Below are positions 1-11,600 of a DNA stretch of 64,000 nucleotides, in pieces. The first letter of the stretch is position 1. Each line of letters begins with the position of its first letter. The notes below the pieces were generated by a model, which did no database searches, was not told the origin of the DNA, and worked only from the letters and a program-made list of their open reading frames with translations. The DNA comes from Paracyclopina nana (taxonomy: Eukaryota > Arthropoda > Copepoda > Cyclopoida > Cyclopettidae). The DNA lies in assembly GCA_019096065.1 (NCBI GenBank), contig JAGUCH010000004.1, positions 2,728,001-2,792,000 of the forward strand. Reading direction: 5' to 3'. Made by a program: the position numbers and the translations under genes.

Positions 1-271
1 AGCTACGCAGTGTAATAATTAATTTGTTGCACCAAATGGCATTTATGTTGATATGTAACTGCTTGACTACAATTAAATATATGTAGCATGTGAATTCTAA
101 AAAAGTGGGAAATAATATTTGTTGCCATAAGCAACACAATTATCATTCTCCTTGAAATACATAATAGAGCAACAGTCCGGGTTGGAAAAACCGTTTTCTA
201 AGCTAGTCAGGAAGAAAAATGCACAGTTATTCTTCATTGCCACGAAAGGAAGGAGAGGATAGGAGGCAACA
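1..271. other. AT-rich leader, no gene seen
   Basis: I see no coding exon here. An in-frame TAG at 260-262 blocks upstream extension of the ATG at 272, so this stretch is probably promoter or 5' UTR of the Asn-rich gene, unless an unseen upstream exon splices in. Confidence 0.4.
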
Positions 272-1484
272 ATGGCTGAGCTGATCAAATCTGGCTTCAG
301 TGATCAATTTGCATTCAGAAATTCCTGCCACATAGGTGGCCCAAGTGATTTGTGGAGGGTTTATCAAGATGTACTGAAGCAGGAAGAAATTCTAGTCAGG
401 GTAAAATCATATGAATACTGGGGCTTGTTGAATTTTACGAAAAGGTCGATTTGTTTTGTGCATCGAATTGTAGTTTCACTTTCCATACATGCAGTAGTTG
501 TAAATCACTCAAACAAGGAAATGAATATTTAATGTGATTGTTTCGTATTAAAGTAGTTCTTTTGTGGCTTAATTAGCTGTAAGAGCAAGTTTTCAACCTC
601 GTTAATTTGCATGTTTCATCATCTCCAGTAGCTTTGCGTGGAAAGAATCAAGGCTACGATAGGCCACTTCTACTCAAGATTTATTCCTTCCAGGTCAAGA
701 GAAGATATAAGATCTACGAGAGAAAAAATCCAGATAAGAAGAAACCTGAAGCTGCTTGTCCCCAAACGGGCGGAATTTCGGTTTTCACCTTCTTGAATTT
801 TCTTATGGGAGTCGTGTCAGTGGCTGCAAACGTGATCAACAACAACAACAATAATAATAACAACAACAACAACAATGACAACAGCAACAACAACAACGTT
901 GCAAACATGTAAGCTTGCAAGTTAGAGTTACTTTATTTTAAAGAAGTGTGAAGCTGCATGGGAAATTTCTCCTGTCACTGCGTCAACGAAAGAAGTCGAC
1001 TTAAGTTTTCGTGGTCAGACTTCAATCGGAAGAAATCCTGAGGCAATATGGAAAGTTTCTAATTGATCCTTGTCAGTAATGATTTTCGCACGGGGGAAAT
1101 TGATCTTTTATTGAGCCTAATGCTAGACTGTTGAGATGCCACAAATGATATAGCAAATATTTCAGCAAATGCTAATTTGATTTTCTGTCCAGAAATATTG
1201 GTAACAATAACAACAATGCGAACAATGTCAACATGATCATGTTCACCCCGATGAATGGAAAACGATCTGTGTCGAAAAGGAGAAAACGACAGGCCATCGG
1301 TTTGGACCCACAAATGAGAAAAATTATGCAGGAATCTATAAGATTTTATGTGAAATATCAGTCAAATCCAAAAATGGACCTTAACAAATATTTAACGGCC
1401 GTTGTCGAGCCGACTTTCCAAGGAAATCAGTATTCACAATTGATAATGAGCCACATTATAAATTGGGTAATAAAGAGAGTCTAA
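272..1484 (+). CDS. Asn-rich single-pass membrane or secreted protein, unknown function
   Basis: Three exons, 272-400, 694-908 and 1193-1484, give about 211 residues. Exon 2 starts after TTATTCCTTCCAG; an earlier acceptor at 628 would bring in an immediate stop. The N-terminal 70 residues are polar and basic. A hydrophobic segment follows at about residues 73-91 (VFTFLNFLMGVVSVAANVI), running straight into a long Asn tract coded by AAC/AAT repeats that continues across the second intron. After it come dibasic sites (KRSVSKRRKR) and a charged tail ending at TAA 1482-1484. From memory, arthropod genomes contain uncharacterised proteins with a hydrophobic helix followed by poly-Asn; no function is known to me. 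No N-terminal signal peptide is visible from this ATG, so the helix may be an internal anchor. The stop lies 5 bp from the stop of the convergent RBM42 gene. Exon joins are good in frame and consensus; function is unassigned. Confidence 0.65.
840..899 (+). repeat. AAC/AAT trinucleotide repeat coding poly-Asn
   Basis: An imperfect (AAC)n/(AAT)n microsatellite inside exon 2 of the Asn-rich gene, read in frame as a run of Asn with one Asp and one Ser. A second Asn-coding patch opens exon 3 (about 1203-1231), so the tract spans an intron. Such tracts usually vary in length between individuals. Confidence 0.85.
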
Positions 1485-1489
1485 TACTA

Positions 1490-2343
1490 TTACCACTTGT
1501 ATCCCATCTTCTGCTTCTCTTTGATTTTGTGCTTGACTACATCGATGTTCCTGTCCTTCCAGTTAGATTTTCGCATCTTGATGGGCCGACTGCCCACATA
1601 CTTTCCGTTCATTTCTCGCATGGCTCGTGTGAAATCTCCTGGATCTTTGAAGGAGACGAATCCAAAGCCTTTCGTCTTGTTTGTTCTCTTATCTCGAATA
1701 ACCTTGGCTTTTTGGAAGGAGGAATAGCGGCCAAATGTTCTGGCGAGGACTTCATCGGTGACGTCGTTACCCAGGTCGCCACAAAAAATGCGAAAGTCAT
1801 TGGGGTCCCAATCTTTGAGGCTGTCATCCTCCCATACTTGCCCACCTCCTGTGCGGATGGTCCGTTTCTTTTGCTTTGCCTTTTTCAGCGTTTCATCGCT
1901 GATAGTTGCTGAAGTTGGGGGTGCCTTCAACCCTGCCGTTGCAGTAGCCTAAAAATAAAAACAATTATGAGTACACAAAATACTGAAGAAGCAAATAATC
2001 AATCCACTTACTTTTTTGGCAGTTTCAGACATCAACTTGGCCTTCTTATTGGCAATATCTTTGGCCAATGCTGAATACGCAGCCTTTTTGGTGACCTCTT
2101 CTTTGACTTGCTTTTCATACTTCTGTAACGTTGCCAACACGTCCTCTTCTGGTTCTTTAGAAATGTTAGCAGTCCTCGAAGGAGGAGCAGAAATGACGGC
2201 CGCCGATGACGTGACTGCGGGACCCGAAATGAACGTTGGAGTACCCATCATGAAGGCTTGGGCACGAGCTGCATTGATTTCCGCCTCAAAACGAGACATC
2301 TCCTCTTCAATATTTCGCCCCTGCATTTTGACAACTTCTTTCA
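1490..2343 (-). CDS. RBM42: RBM42-like RNA-binding protein (5' exon not resolved)
   Basis: Two exons are clear on the minus strand, 2343-2012 and 1948-1490, joined in phase by a 63-bp intron. The N-terminal exon carries the acidic helix typical of RBM42 (GRNIEEEMSRFEAEI) and a coiled lysine-rich stretch. The second exon holds the RBM42 signature: WEDDSL, then one RRM with DFRIFCGDLGND (RNP2) and KGFGFVSF (RNP1), then GKYVGSRPIKMRKSNWKDRN and a basic tail. RBM42 binds mRNA and associates with hnRNP K and splicing factors in vertebrates. The exon at 2343 follows an AG acceptor and begins at codon position 2, so an upstream exon is expected. The first internal ATG at 2326 (MQGRNIEEEM) is a possible start but I think it is not the true one. 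The protein is much shorter than the human one because the long Pro-rich middle is missing. Identity is secure; only the 5' end is open. Confidence 0.88.
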
Positions 2344-2344
2344 C

Positions 2345-2726
2345 TAGAAAATTGTGTCAAATCGTTTTCTTAGTTTGTTGTGTTTTTCCAGAAAATTCGC
2401 GTAACTTGTTATGTTATTCTACGCAACCTCCAAGCATTGAACACACATTTTAAGGCTTCTTTGCTTCAAAATATTCCCAAAAAGTCTTTTTGGGGAAAAA
2501 CAGTGACCTCCTTTTTAGCATCAAATGGGACCATAAAATATATATCCTTAAAATTCATACGTCAAAATGAGAGGAACCATAGCAAAGTTGCCAAAATCAT
2601 TGACGAAAAAGGGCGAGCTTGTCTTAGAACCCGGTCTCAAAAATTCAGCTTTCATGCCAGAAAATCAGCTATTACTGACTTTTAGTGAAAATAGAAATTG
2701 GTGGGTTTGCGCCTGATTTTATCATC
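2345..2726. promoter_or_regulatory. Head-to-head interval between RBM42 and the RRM-KH gene
   Basis: This 380-bp interval separates the divergent RBM42 and RRM-KH genes and must contain both promoters, plus the missing first exon of RBM42. One candidate for that exon on the minus strand is a short ATG exon near 2650 with a weak donor, but I could not choose. No TATA box stands out. Confidence 0.4.
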
Positions 2727-4296
2727 ATGGCAGCTAGCGGGTCTGGAGCGTACATTCCAGAAGGTGTCAACTTGACCAAAGCGAAGGTGAAACGAAAAAA
2801 CAACTCGGATTGGTCTTGGGAGGACGAAATGCTCATGTACGATGTGACGCACAGAGATACGCTCAAGAAGAAAAGGCTGATTGAAAAGGAGGAAATGACA
2901 GCCGAGATGAGAAAACTGCAGAAAGATAAAGAGAAGGAAGCTCTCTACATGAGAGAAGAGCGCAAGCTTTTTCTCGGAGGTCTCAGTCCTGATACCGTTG
3001 AAAAAGACTTGAGGAAGCATTTTGTGCAATTCGGCCAAATCGTAGATGTTCAGGTGATGCGTGACAAGGAGACGGGCTTGTCAAGAGGCTTTGCTTTTGT
3101 CACTTTTGCTTGCTCATTTATGGCTGAAGCTGCATATGAGCACAAAGAGCACATCATCAATGATGTGAAAATCACACCCCAATATGCTACGCCTGACATT
3201 CCTAGGTAAACCAATTATTGATAGAATGTTACATTATGGCTGAAATCCAAGCCAAATATTTTCAGATATAAGAAGACTTTGCCTGAACTAGAGGCTCAGC
3301 TAGATGATGAGTGCAAAGACAAGAGAAGCATATTTGTTGGAGCTCTTAAAGAGACCATTTCAGAGGATGATCTCACTCGGTACTTTTCTGGCTTTGGAAA
3401 AGTGCTACGTGCGCACAAAATCATTGATAGAGAGTCTGGTGCCAAGAAAACTTACGGATTTGTCGATTTTGCTGACCATGGTGTGGTGAGGAAAATCATG
3501 AATGTGACCAAACATTTTATCCAAGGAAAGCGAATCCGTGTTGAGCTATCAAGGCCACGAATTGAATTCTCCCACCAAACTAAGACCATTTTTGTTGGAG
3601 GACTTGAGGATGGCATAGACGACCCTGAACTGCACAAGTACTTTAGCGAGTTTGGGTTTGTCACTCGTGCCCTGCGCATTCCAAACAAAGATGAGCCCAA
3701 GAGAAAATTTGGGTTTATCGATTTCGACGACTATGATGCGGTGGACATTGTCGTAAGCCAAAGAGAACATTTTATTGAAAATCATCGAGTGCGAGTGGAG
3801 CTCGCATTACCACTTATTAATGATAGCCTTTACGAGAAAGATATTCTGATACCTGGCGAGACTTGGTTAGAGAAAGTGCAAAGAAAACTGCAATATGCCA
3901 TTCCTGACCAGGTAAAAAAGTCAGCTTGAATTATGTGCTTTAGGTGCAATAATTTTATTACTGCTTGACACTTTTTCGTAGGGTACCTGGGGCGAGACGA
4001 TGGACAATTATGAAATATTTGTCAAGGGAGGACCAGACGTGAAAACTATTCAGTTTAAAATTCCCAGAGGAATGTTGGAGTACACTGTGGGCATGGGAGG
4101 CAAAGTTGTGGAGGAAATTGCAAACGACACCAACACTAGGATATCGTTGAGCAAACCAATCAGTGGGGCCAAAAGTGTCGTTTTTGGCATCACCGGGAAA
4201 AAGGACGATGTTTCTGCAGCCCAATACATTTTTCAGAAGATAGTCAAGTCGAATCTCCATAAACTTAATCAAGTCCGCCCAATTACCAACAGCTAA
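2727..4296 (+). CDS. RNA-binding protein with three RRMs and a C-terminal KH domain
   Basis: Exons 2727-3205, 3266-3911 and 3982-4296 join in frame to 479 residues. After a charged N-terminal helix there are three RRMs: residues about 79-152 (KLFLGGL, SRGFAFVTF), 180-255 (SIFVGAL, TYGFVDF) and 266-345 (TIFVGGL, KFGFIDF). A KH domain follows at about 395-465, with a GMGG loop at 412-415 matching the GxxG RNA-contacting loop. The start is ATG 2727; GTG codons upstream in frame are not used. The RRMs are of the hnRNP A/B-Musashi-DAZAP type. Three such RRMs plus one KH in a single chain is not a standard architecture that I recognise, so I give no symbol. It is likely a nuclear or cytoplasmic mRNA regulator. 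Its stop codon is 18 bp from that of the convergent RAD51AP1 gene. Confidence 0.85.
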
Positions 4297-4314
4297 TATA
4301 TATTTACGCTTGAA

Positions 4315-5409
4315 TCATGGAGTCAATTTAACGTTTTTATGTAGAGGCTTCACTCTTGCATTTCTTGAAAGGCCCACTCGAATGCCTGGTGACAAGTTCA
4401 TCGCAGAAAATGAAGTTGATGGCGAGGAGTTGATTTTGGCTGGCGGGTTCCACTTGGGCATGGAAATGGGCTTGGCTGGGCCAGATGGCAAAACCTTTTT
4501 TAGCTCTGTTCGTTCTGGTAGTTTAGGCGGTACTTTAGGGGGAGCTGTGGATAGAGGAGGTTGCTTGGGAGAAACTTTGACAGGAACGGTCGGCTTCTTT
4601 AACGTTGGTGCCTTGGCATTCGAAGTCTTTGTTTCCACAGTGACTTTAGCCGGCTTTTTCAAGGGCGGCTTTTTCTTGGCTGCACTTTTTTTAGTGGAAA
4701 ATTCTTCATCTGAACTGCTATTGCGATCAGAGAAAGTTTCTTCTTCCGAGTCAGAAGACTCAATTTTTCGGCGTTGTTTGGGTGGATTTCTTTTGGCAGG
4801 AGATTTTTTGGCTGTGGGTATTTTTCCAATATCCTCCGAGGATTTCTTTTTATCGGCGTTGTCATCTTCTGATTCTGAAGAATCGATTAACTTTCTCGGA
4901 TTCTGTTTGTGAGTGCTAGTTCTTTTATGTTCCTCTAGCTGAATAGGGACTTCTTCTAATATTTTACTTTCACACTTTGCTTGCTCGGGCTCTTCTTTAG
5001 AAGGCTCACTTAAAACTGCAATATGATTGACAGTGTCTTTGTTTCCATCAACAACGATGCAAACGTCATCATTGTCTTCACCCGTCGAGTCAAGTTTAAC
5101 AGCAGCGCTTTTCTTATGTGCAACAACGGGGCTAAAGTCATCGTCGTCTTCATCATCGGAGGCGAAGAATTTCTTCCTTTTCACTTTGCTTTGAGGAGCA
5201 ATGTCTTCAGATTTTCGCTTCTTGCTAGAATCAACCTCTGTCTTCGCATTTTGTTTTTTACTCATTTCAATGGCGGCTTCCAATTGCCGTTGGAAAATAC
5301 GCTCCTCTCTTGATAAGTATTCATCATCACCAGCATTGTCTCCAGGCAAATCAACTTGAGTTGAAGTCAGGGGTCCCGGTCTCACTCTTTTCTTTGCCAA
5401 TTTTGACAT
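4315..5409 (-). CDS. RAD51AP1: RAD51AP1 homologue (RAD51-associated protein 1)
   Basis: Intronless, 364 residues, ATG at 5409. Most of the chain is low-complexity, rich in Lys, Ser, Asp and Glu (SSDSEEE-type acidic serine blocks with Lys-Pro stretches), as in vertebrate RAD51AP1. Two conserved islands identify it: an N-terminal helix near residues 38-50 (FQRQLEAAIEMSK) matching the family motif YQRDLEVALALS, and the C-terminal RAD51-binding region with KWNPPA followed by GLSRNARVKPLH at about residues 344-358. In vertebrates the protein binds RAD51, and DNA through its basic regions, and stimulates strand invasion in homologous recombination. Acidic serine clusters suggest CK2 phosphorylation (inference). 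The gene is head-to-head with NUP133, 241 bp apart. Sequence conservation outside the motifs is low, so identity rests on the two islands and overall composition. Confidence 0.8.
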   Translation of the reverse strand: MSKLAKKRVRPGPLTSTQVDLPGDNAGDDEYLSREERIFQRQLEAAIEMSKKQNAKTEVDSSKKRKSEDIAPQSKVKRKKFFASDDEDDDDFSPVVAHKKSAAVKLDSTGEDNDDVCIVVDGNKDTVNHIAVLSEPSKEEPEQAKCESKILEEVPIQLEEHKRTSTHKQNPRKLIDSSESEDDNADKKKSSEDIGKIPTAKKSPAKRNPPKQRRKIESSDSEEETFSDRNSSSDEEFSTKKSAAKKKPPLKKPAKVTVETKTSNAKAPTLKKPTVPVKVSPKQPPLSTAPPKVPPKLPERTELKKVLPSGPAKPISMPKWNPPAKINSSPSTSFSAMNLSPGIRVGLSRNARVKPLHKNVKLTP

Positions 5410-5650
5410 TGTTCAATTTGGCAAAAAATAAACCGAGTTGCGAAGGGAACTTTAATTTGGCGGGGACAGGCTTACAGAGTTACCAGATATATTAATATAT
5501 CAATCACAGTCGCCGCAACAGTTTTGGCTTTTCAAGTGCATAAATAACTCATTTGTAATAATTGGACTTAACACTCTTTGAAAGAACAACAACAAAACAA
5601 ATCGGCGAGTTTTTTGAAATCCTGTAAGAGAGTGGTGATTTGAATCCAAA
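5410..5650. promoter_or_regulatory. Putative bidirectional promoter, RAD51AP1 / NUP133
   Basis: Only 241 bp separate the start codons of these divergent genes, so both promoters and 5' UTRs must lie here. I see no clear TATA box; the interval is AT-rich. Co-expression of the two is inference only. Confidence 0.5.
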
Positions 5651-8600
5651 ATGCTAACTCCTAGGCAATTTACGGCGAAACCATCGTCCTCAAGGATGAC
5701 TCCAAGCTCCAGGAGGAGCTCTTTCTTGCCACCATCAGCTTCTAACCGGGGTCGAACACCAAAGTAAGCAACCGTTTTTTGGGTTAAAGCAGCTTTTATT
5801 AGCAATGCTTGTTTCTTTCTTACAGTCGATCTAACTTGAACAATTCCTCAATGTCTTTTCTGCAAACATCTCATATTCTCGGTGAGACGGATAATCATAT
5901 CGTCGAGGCGTTCGGGGCAACTTTACCTGTTGTAGTCACTGAAATACTTACCCTATCAGAGCGTAAGAATTGTCTTGTGCTTCCTTTTTGAAGTTATCCT
6001 GAAAAAATACATTCTTTAGGAGTTGGTGATGTCAGCGTTTCGTTGTCGCCCAACGGATGGGCCTGGCTTGTTCACGGGAGGAGACTCGTTGTGTGGAGGT
6101 ACAACAAGGCAACCAATAAGCCATTTAGTGCCAACTGTCGTGAATTAACGTTGCCTCCGTCTGATTTGGCTCACAACTCAAGATTGGTGAATGTTTTTGC
6201 TGCTTCCGAAAACCAGACTCCCTCCTGCATCGCCGTCTCTCCCGAGGGCCTAGTTAGGTACTGGCCAAGCATTGCTCACGCAGGATCTTCTTATGAAGTT
6301 AACTCGGACCTTCAAGGACAAGAATGCTACTCTTTGTGCGATCTCCAGCCTCTGGGATCGATTTTGTCAACAACCACTTCAAGCGTTGTTCTCATCCACC
6401 AAGGAGAGCATCATGCCATCTCCTGTCGAGCTCTGAAGCCGCCTCAAGGTCTTCTTGGGGGAATTGGACGGCGTGTGTCCTCACTTCTCTGGGGTGGAGC
6501 CATATCATCAGGAAATGCTGAAGCCAAATTGGTGCAGGTCTTGGGCACAAGCCCTAGCATGCAAGACCCTTTCGAGAAAGTGGTATTTGTGCTGACCTCA
6601 CATTCCTTTCAAAAATGGCTGCTTTATCAAGGAGAGGCTGATCGAATGATCTACAATTGCGACGTGGAGACATTGGCCAAGCAAGCTCTTGCCACTCATT
6701 TGTGGAATCAAGAAAATATTGATTGGATCAAAGTGTGGGTCCTAGATATGCAGTTGGTCAACAATGGCGAGGCTGTCGCAGTGCTCACTGCTGGTCAAAA
6801 CCCACAGGTTGACCCTGACAACCTTCACTATGCCATTGGCGTAATGAACACTATGTCTAATGGTCCTCCGGTTCAATTCAGAAACGTGACTGTCCTCAAC
6901 TACACTGTGCCGTATGTTGAGAGCCAGGATGTGAACAATTCCCAAATGACCATCCCTGGATGCGACTTTAAGCTCATCATGCCGGAAGACATGAATTGGG
7001 CTTTTGTGTACAACTCATCGTTGAGCCTTTGCTTTCCCTGCTCGGGGTCAACAGAAGAGCCAGAACAACTGGATTTTAGCAATGGCGGAAACGCCATCCT
7101 GGGGGCTGGGTATAGCTCTGAAGGTCTGGCTCTTTTCTTTTCCGTTACTCATGGCATGATTTCCATCCAACCAAGCCACCAACCTGCCAAGGATAAGTCA
7201 AAGTAGGCCAACTCTTTCTCTTTCAACGTAGCATGTGTTGTAACGCAATCTTTTTTAGCCTCACTTTCAATGACAGTATAATGGCAGAGAAAGCCACTAA
7301 GCTATCAGAGACCCTGAATTTGTCAGTGTCTCAGGCTGGACTTGACAACTTGACCATGTCAGAGTCCAAAAAGGACCAATTGAAGGCGGCTTTTTTGTTC
7401 TTCTGCAAACGAGACTTTGTAAGTGTGGTTTTCAGAGCAATGTCTTTTCAACCTAATTTGATCTATTTGTTGTTCAGGGTAATGCCACATCAATTGTGGA
7501 CGAGTTGTTCAGCGATGATGCTCCTCAAGAAGCTGACTCGACTCTAGATCGCTTGGTTGTGTCCATGTCTGCCGATTTGATAGACGACTACCCAGCATCT
7601 GATCCTAGGTGGATGAAGTCCCTTCCCAACTCTGCTGCCTCGGTTGGCTCAACGATGTCTCTCTTGATCCTTCATCAGCTCGAGGACAAAAAGACGGCGT
7701 TGGAAGTCTATATAAGTTTCTTGAAAGAAGTTGGATTGTGGAAAAAGTTGGGCCCCAAGAGCGTCCAAGAATTGGCCGAACATGTGGAAAAAACATCTAC
7801 TACCATTATGCTCCGGACAATTCACGCCGAACATCAACCTGTCGTGGATGCCGCCATTCGCGAGACGCTCAAGTTGCGCAAAGTATCACTGAGCGAGCCA
7901 GACTTGACTCCACAAGACCACTTCTATCGAAGCATCTCTAAGATCGAAGAAATTTCTAACGGCTTCCAATTAGTCGCGGAGAAGGCCGTTGCCTCTGGAA
8001 CACCGAGAGACATTAAGGAGGTCGTGATGAGCGCCAATGCTGTCATCATGTCGATGATGAGGGAAGCATTGAAGGTGAGGGGTCAGTTGAACCCTACCAT
8101 CGTATATCTGCCATGGACCTCAACTCCTGGGCCTCGAGGACTGAGGACTCTGCTCATGAAGCAATTCAACCTGACAATGGACAAAGTGATCAAGACTTTG
8201 GCCAATGATGAAAGGATGGATCTCGTGGCGCAAACTTTGAGCATGGCTGACTTCATTCTGGACGGATACAGGTCTCAAATCACCAATCTCGACTTGGAGG
8301 GAGGCTGCACAAAATCGTACGAAAAGGACAGGTCAACCCTTGTCTTGGCCTTCATTGAAATTGGTTGCCTCGAGGAGGCGGCTAGCTTGGCTGAAAAGTA
8401 CTTGGAGTTCAATGGGCTCGTCAAAATTTGCGAGTTGAGTTGCGACAATGAGAGGTTGGAGCGCTACATGGACATATTTGCTGAGCACAATTTTGCCAAC
8501 TTTGTGTTTGACTGGCACATCAAGGAGGGAAAGCAGGCCAAGCTTCTGAAGGGAAACTACGCCAGGAACAACCAATTGGGATCTTACTTGAAAGGCCATT

Positions 8601-11600
8601 CCGAGTTGTCTTGGATGCATGAGATCGAGACTCAGAACTTCGTGGATGCTGTCAACACTTTGAAGGCTCTCGCCTACAATGAGAATGAAAACGTGGCTCA
8701 CAAAAAGGTAAGATTTATACAAAATCTAGCAGAGTAACGGCATATTCTTGATCTGGGTGGTGGACACTGATGTCTTGATGAATGGCCCAATTATTAGTCT
8801 CAGGGTCGAATATTTCCACCGACCCGTTGACCTCTTGTCCTCGGCCTCCAACGACGTAGAGAAATCGGTCTATTTGTATCACTCCCGGTCCTGCTCGAGG
8901 AATGGCCAATTTTGAAGGCCAGAGTTTCCATTGGTTGACTCCTATGTCAAAGCTTTCGACTGAGTCCACAAAATTGGAATTGGCGTTAACTCCTCCAGCT
9001 ACCACAATTTCCCCGTTATAAATACCCACGCCTGGATGGTCCCTTGAAATTCGTTCATTTGTGCCTCGTAGCTTGCTCCACTCCCTGTTTAAATGCTTTT
9101 TCAGAAGTTAAAATGGGCTTTTAATTGATTTATTACCTAGCTTCCAAGTCAAAGAGTTTGTCCTGATCAGTGCCGTAGACTGAAATTGCTGCCAACTTAT
9201 CGTCTGCAATGTTCACAAGTCCAGATGATCCGTTGTGCCAGGAAATTAGCTGATTCGGTTCCTCTTTCCAGTCTGAGGCATCGTTTGAAGGCTCTTCCTC
9301 GCATTTTTTCCGCAGAGGACGAAGGGATAGGCTACCAATCACTAAGATCTCTGCGGTCAAAACTGTCATCTGGGCATCTGTCCCTCCAACAGCATACAAA
9401 GCATTGTTTAGAAACGAGCTCCCGTGGCATTTTCTGGCCTATTTATCAATATTGAGGCATGAACTACCTGACCGCAAATCCACCTAGACGCAGTCCACTT
9501 TTACGCAAATCTGCTTATACGCAGTCAATTTAAAAGTGGTCTACTTCAAAACAGTCAACCGGTCAGCATAGTTGTTAAAAATTACACGCTTTTTAATATG
9601 AGCATAAATCTATTATTTACCGGCCCTGAAATCTTCAAGGTTTTAAACTTGTGCTGAGTAGGTAGTAAACATAGCGGGCTTTTTCAGATGAGAGCATATT
9701 TGGCTGGAACAAACCACTTAAAAGAGTTTGTTGCATAAAAACTAATCTGCAAGCCTCTCAAAAGCTCAGAAAACAGACATTTTCAAGCTGAAACTCAGAT
9801 CAACTCATGTAAACAACACTTTTTAAAGGCCTATTTCTCCTTTCTAATTCAATCTAGCTATTACCTTATGAAATCTAATAACTAATTACGCTCAATTCTA
9901 GAGTGGGTCAATGCTGTTCATTCCGTCACAATAAAGACTCATCAGATAGACAGGATTTTTTAAAGAATTAAAGGTATAGGCCAGGGTTTCAAATTTGGTA
10001 ATAATTGGGTTAGATCCTGATTGAGTCATCAAAACCGAGTAAGTGCTATTGCCAATTCGGCCGGTTTATTTTGTGCGACAGTGCTGCCAGTCCATACCAT
10101 TTCTTATGACTCAATTGGTCTGCCTTCAAGCCAATGCAATTATGAATTCAGTTGTTCTAATATAGTCACTGCTTTTGTCGAAACCATTAATATTAATATC
10201 ACTTCATTTTGTTGTGCAAATATTGTGAAATAATTATGCATGTGTATTGCTGTAGACTTTGTATAGGCAGACTGCATTTAGGCGAACTGCGTTTAGGTGG
10301 ATTTTCGGTTTGGCAGACATACCATATTGAGCGTATGCGCGTTTTGATAGGTTATAACTTACGGATTTCATCATTGGTCCTTCGTTCCATTCGTTCGTTT
10401 TGAAGCTATAAACGTACACATTTCGAACAGCTTTCAGTATTCCACCAGAACCAACTCCTCCAGTTATGATAAGCTTGTCTTCACAAGATGTCAAAGATGC
10501 TCCACTCAGCCCATATCTCATTGGCAGCCTGTTTTGAATTTAAATTACCTCCATAAGAAAATAGTGTTTGGCTTGAAGCATACTTGGTCAAAATCTTCCA
10601 CCCATTTTTCATGTCGTTCAAGTCTAGGCATTCAACGTCTTGCGAATCATAGCCGATTGCAATGAGTAATCTTGAACTGCGTTTTCTCTTGACATCTGCG
10701 CTCGTTTGTAATTGCATTGCTAAATCCAAAACTATCATAAATGAAAAAAATACTCTAAGTAGAAACGTGATTGTACTTACATGGAAGTTGGAGATACTTT
10801 TGTTGGATATCACTCTTTAGCGTTTCTGATACTTCGCTCCATTTTACCAATCTTGACAGCCTCTCAAAAAGCTCGATTCGTACTGCAAAGTCTCGGCTGA
10901 TCCATAGGAAAATGGCCTGTACAATCACATCTTCGTCTTTAGCTGCGATTTCTTGCTTCAGAACCTCTTCAAATTCTTCAATGGTAACTGTTGCAAGGAA
11001 ATCGTCGGATTTCGAGACAGCCTCAAAATTTCGTGCAATGAATAGATTTGCAGCTTCTTCCAACTTAGCATCGCTGTAGAGTTGTGCAAGGCTGCGAAAC
11101 TCGAGGCAATTTGACGCATTCATTGTTTGCCTCAGAAATTTCAAAATGTTCTCTTTAGCCTTTGCAAAACTTGATTTATTCAAAAGCATCATTATTTCAT
11201 ATTTGCACTTACGTTATTTAGCAGAAAAATATCGGCCGCATTGAGCAGCTCCACGACATTTTCATGCGTTACTTTGAGGAATCCAGTATAAAAATAGTTT
11301 ATAATTTGGAAGAGGCTATCGGGTGTAACTTGGCTGATAATTACGATGCCTTCTTGCTGGTTGGACTCTTCGAAATTGCCTCTAAACATAGCTTCAAAAT
11401 AAGGCGAGCAGCAACAGAGCACGAGTTTGTGTGCTCTTAACGAATCTTCGTTTCCTTCTGCTCGTAATGAAATGTCCGTAAACAAACCTGCACTTCTTAA
11501 AGCCGCCATTTTGGCCAAGAAATCCTTTGAAGCATGGTTCGACCTCAAAGTGAGGGTTTTGGTGGCAGAATCGTACGTTTCAAGCATGTTTACTTGAAGA

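Noticed and set aside
714..920. Minus-strand ORF with a poly-Leu run
   Set aside because: It is the complement of the Asn-coding AAC/AAT repeat, read as GTT/TTG-type codons; a shadow.
1463..1912. 149-codon plus-strand ORF opposite RBM42
   Set aside because: Antisense of the conserved RRM exon; composition follows the other strand's codons.
4310..4912. 200-codon plus-strand ORF opposite RAD51AP1
   Set aside because: Shadow of a low-complexity Lys/Ser gene, giving Leu/Phe/Gly runs with no family.
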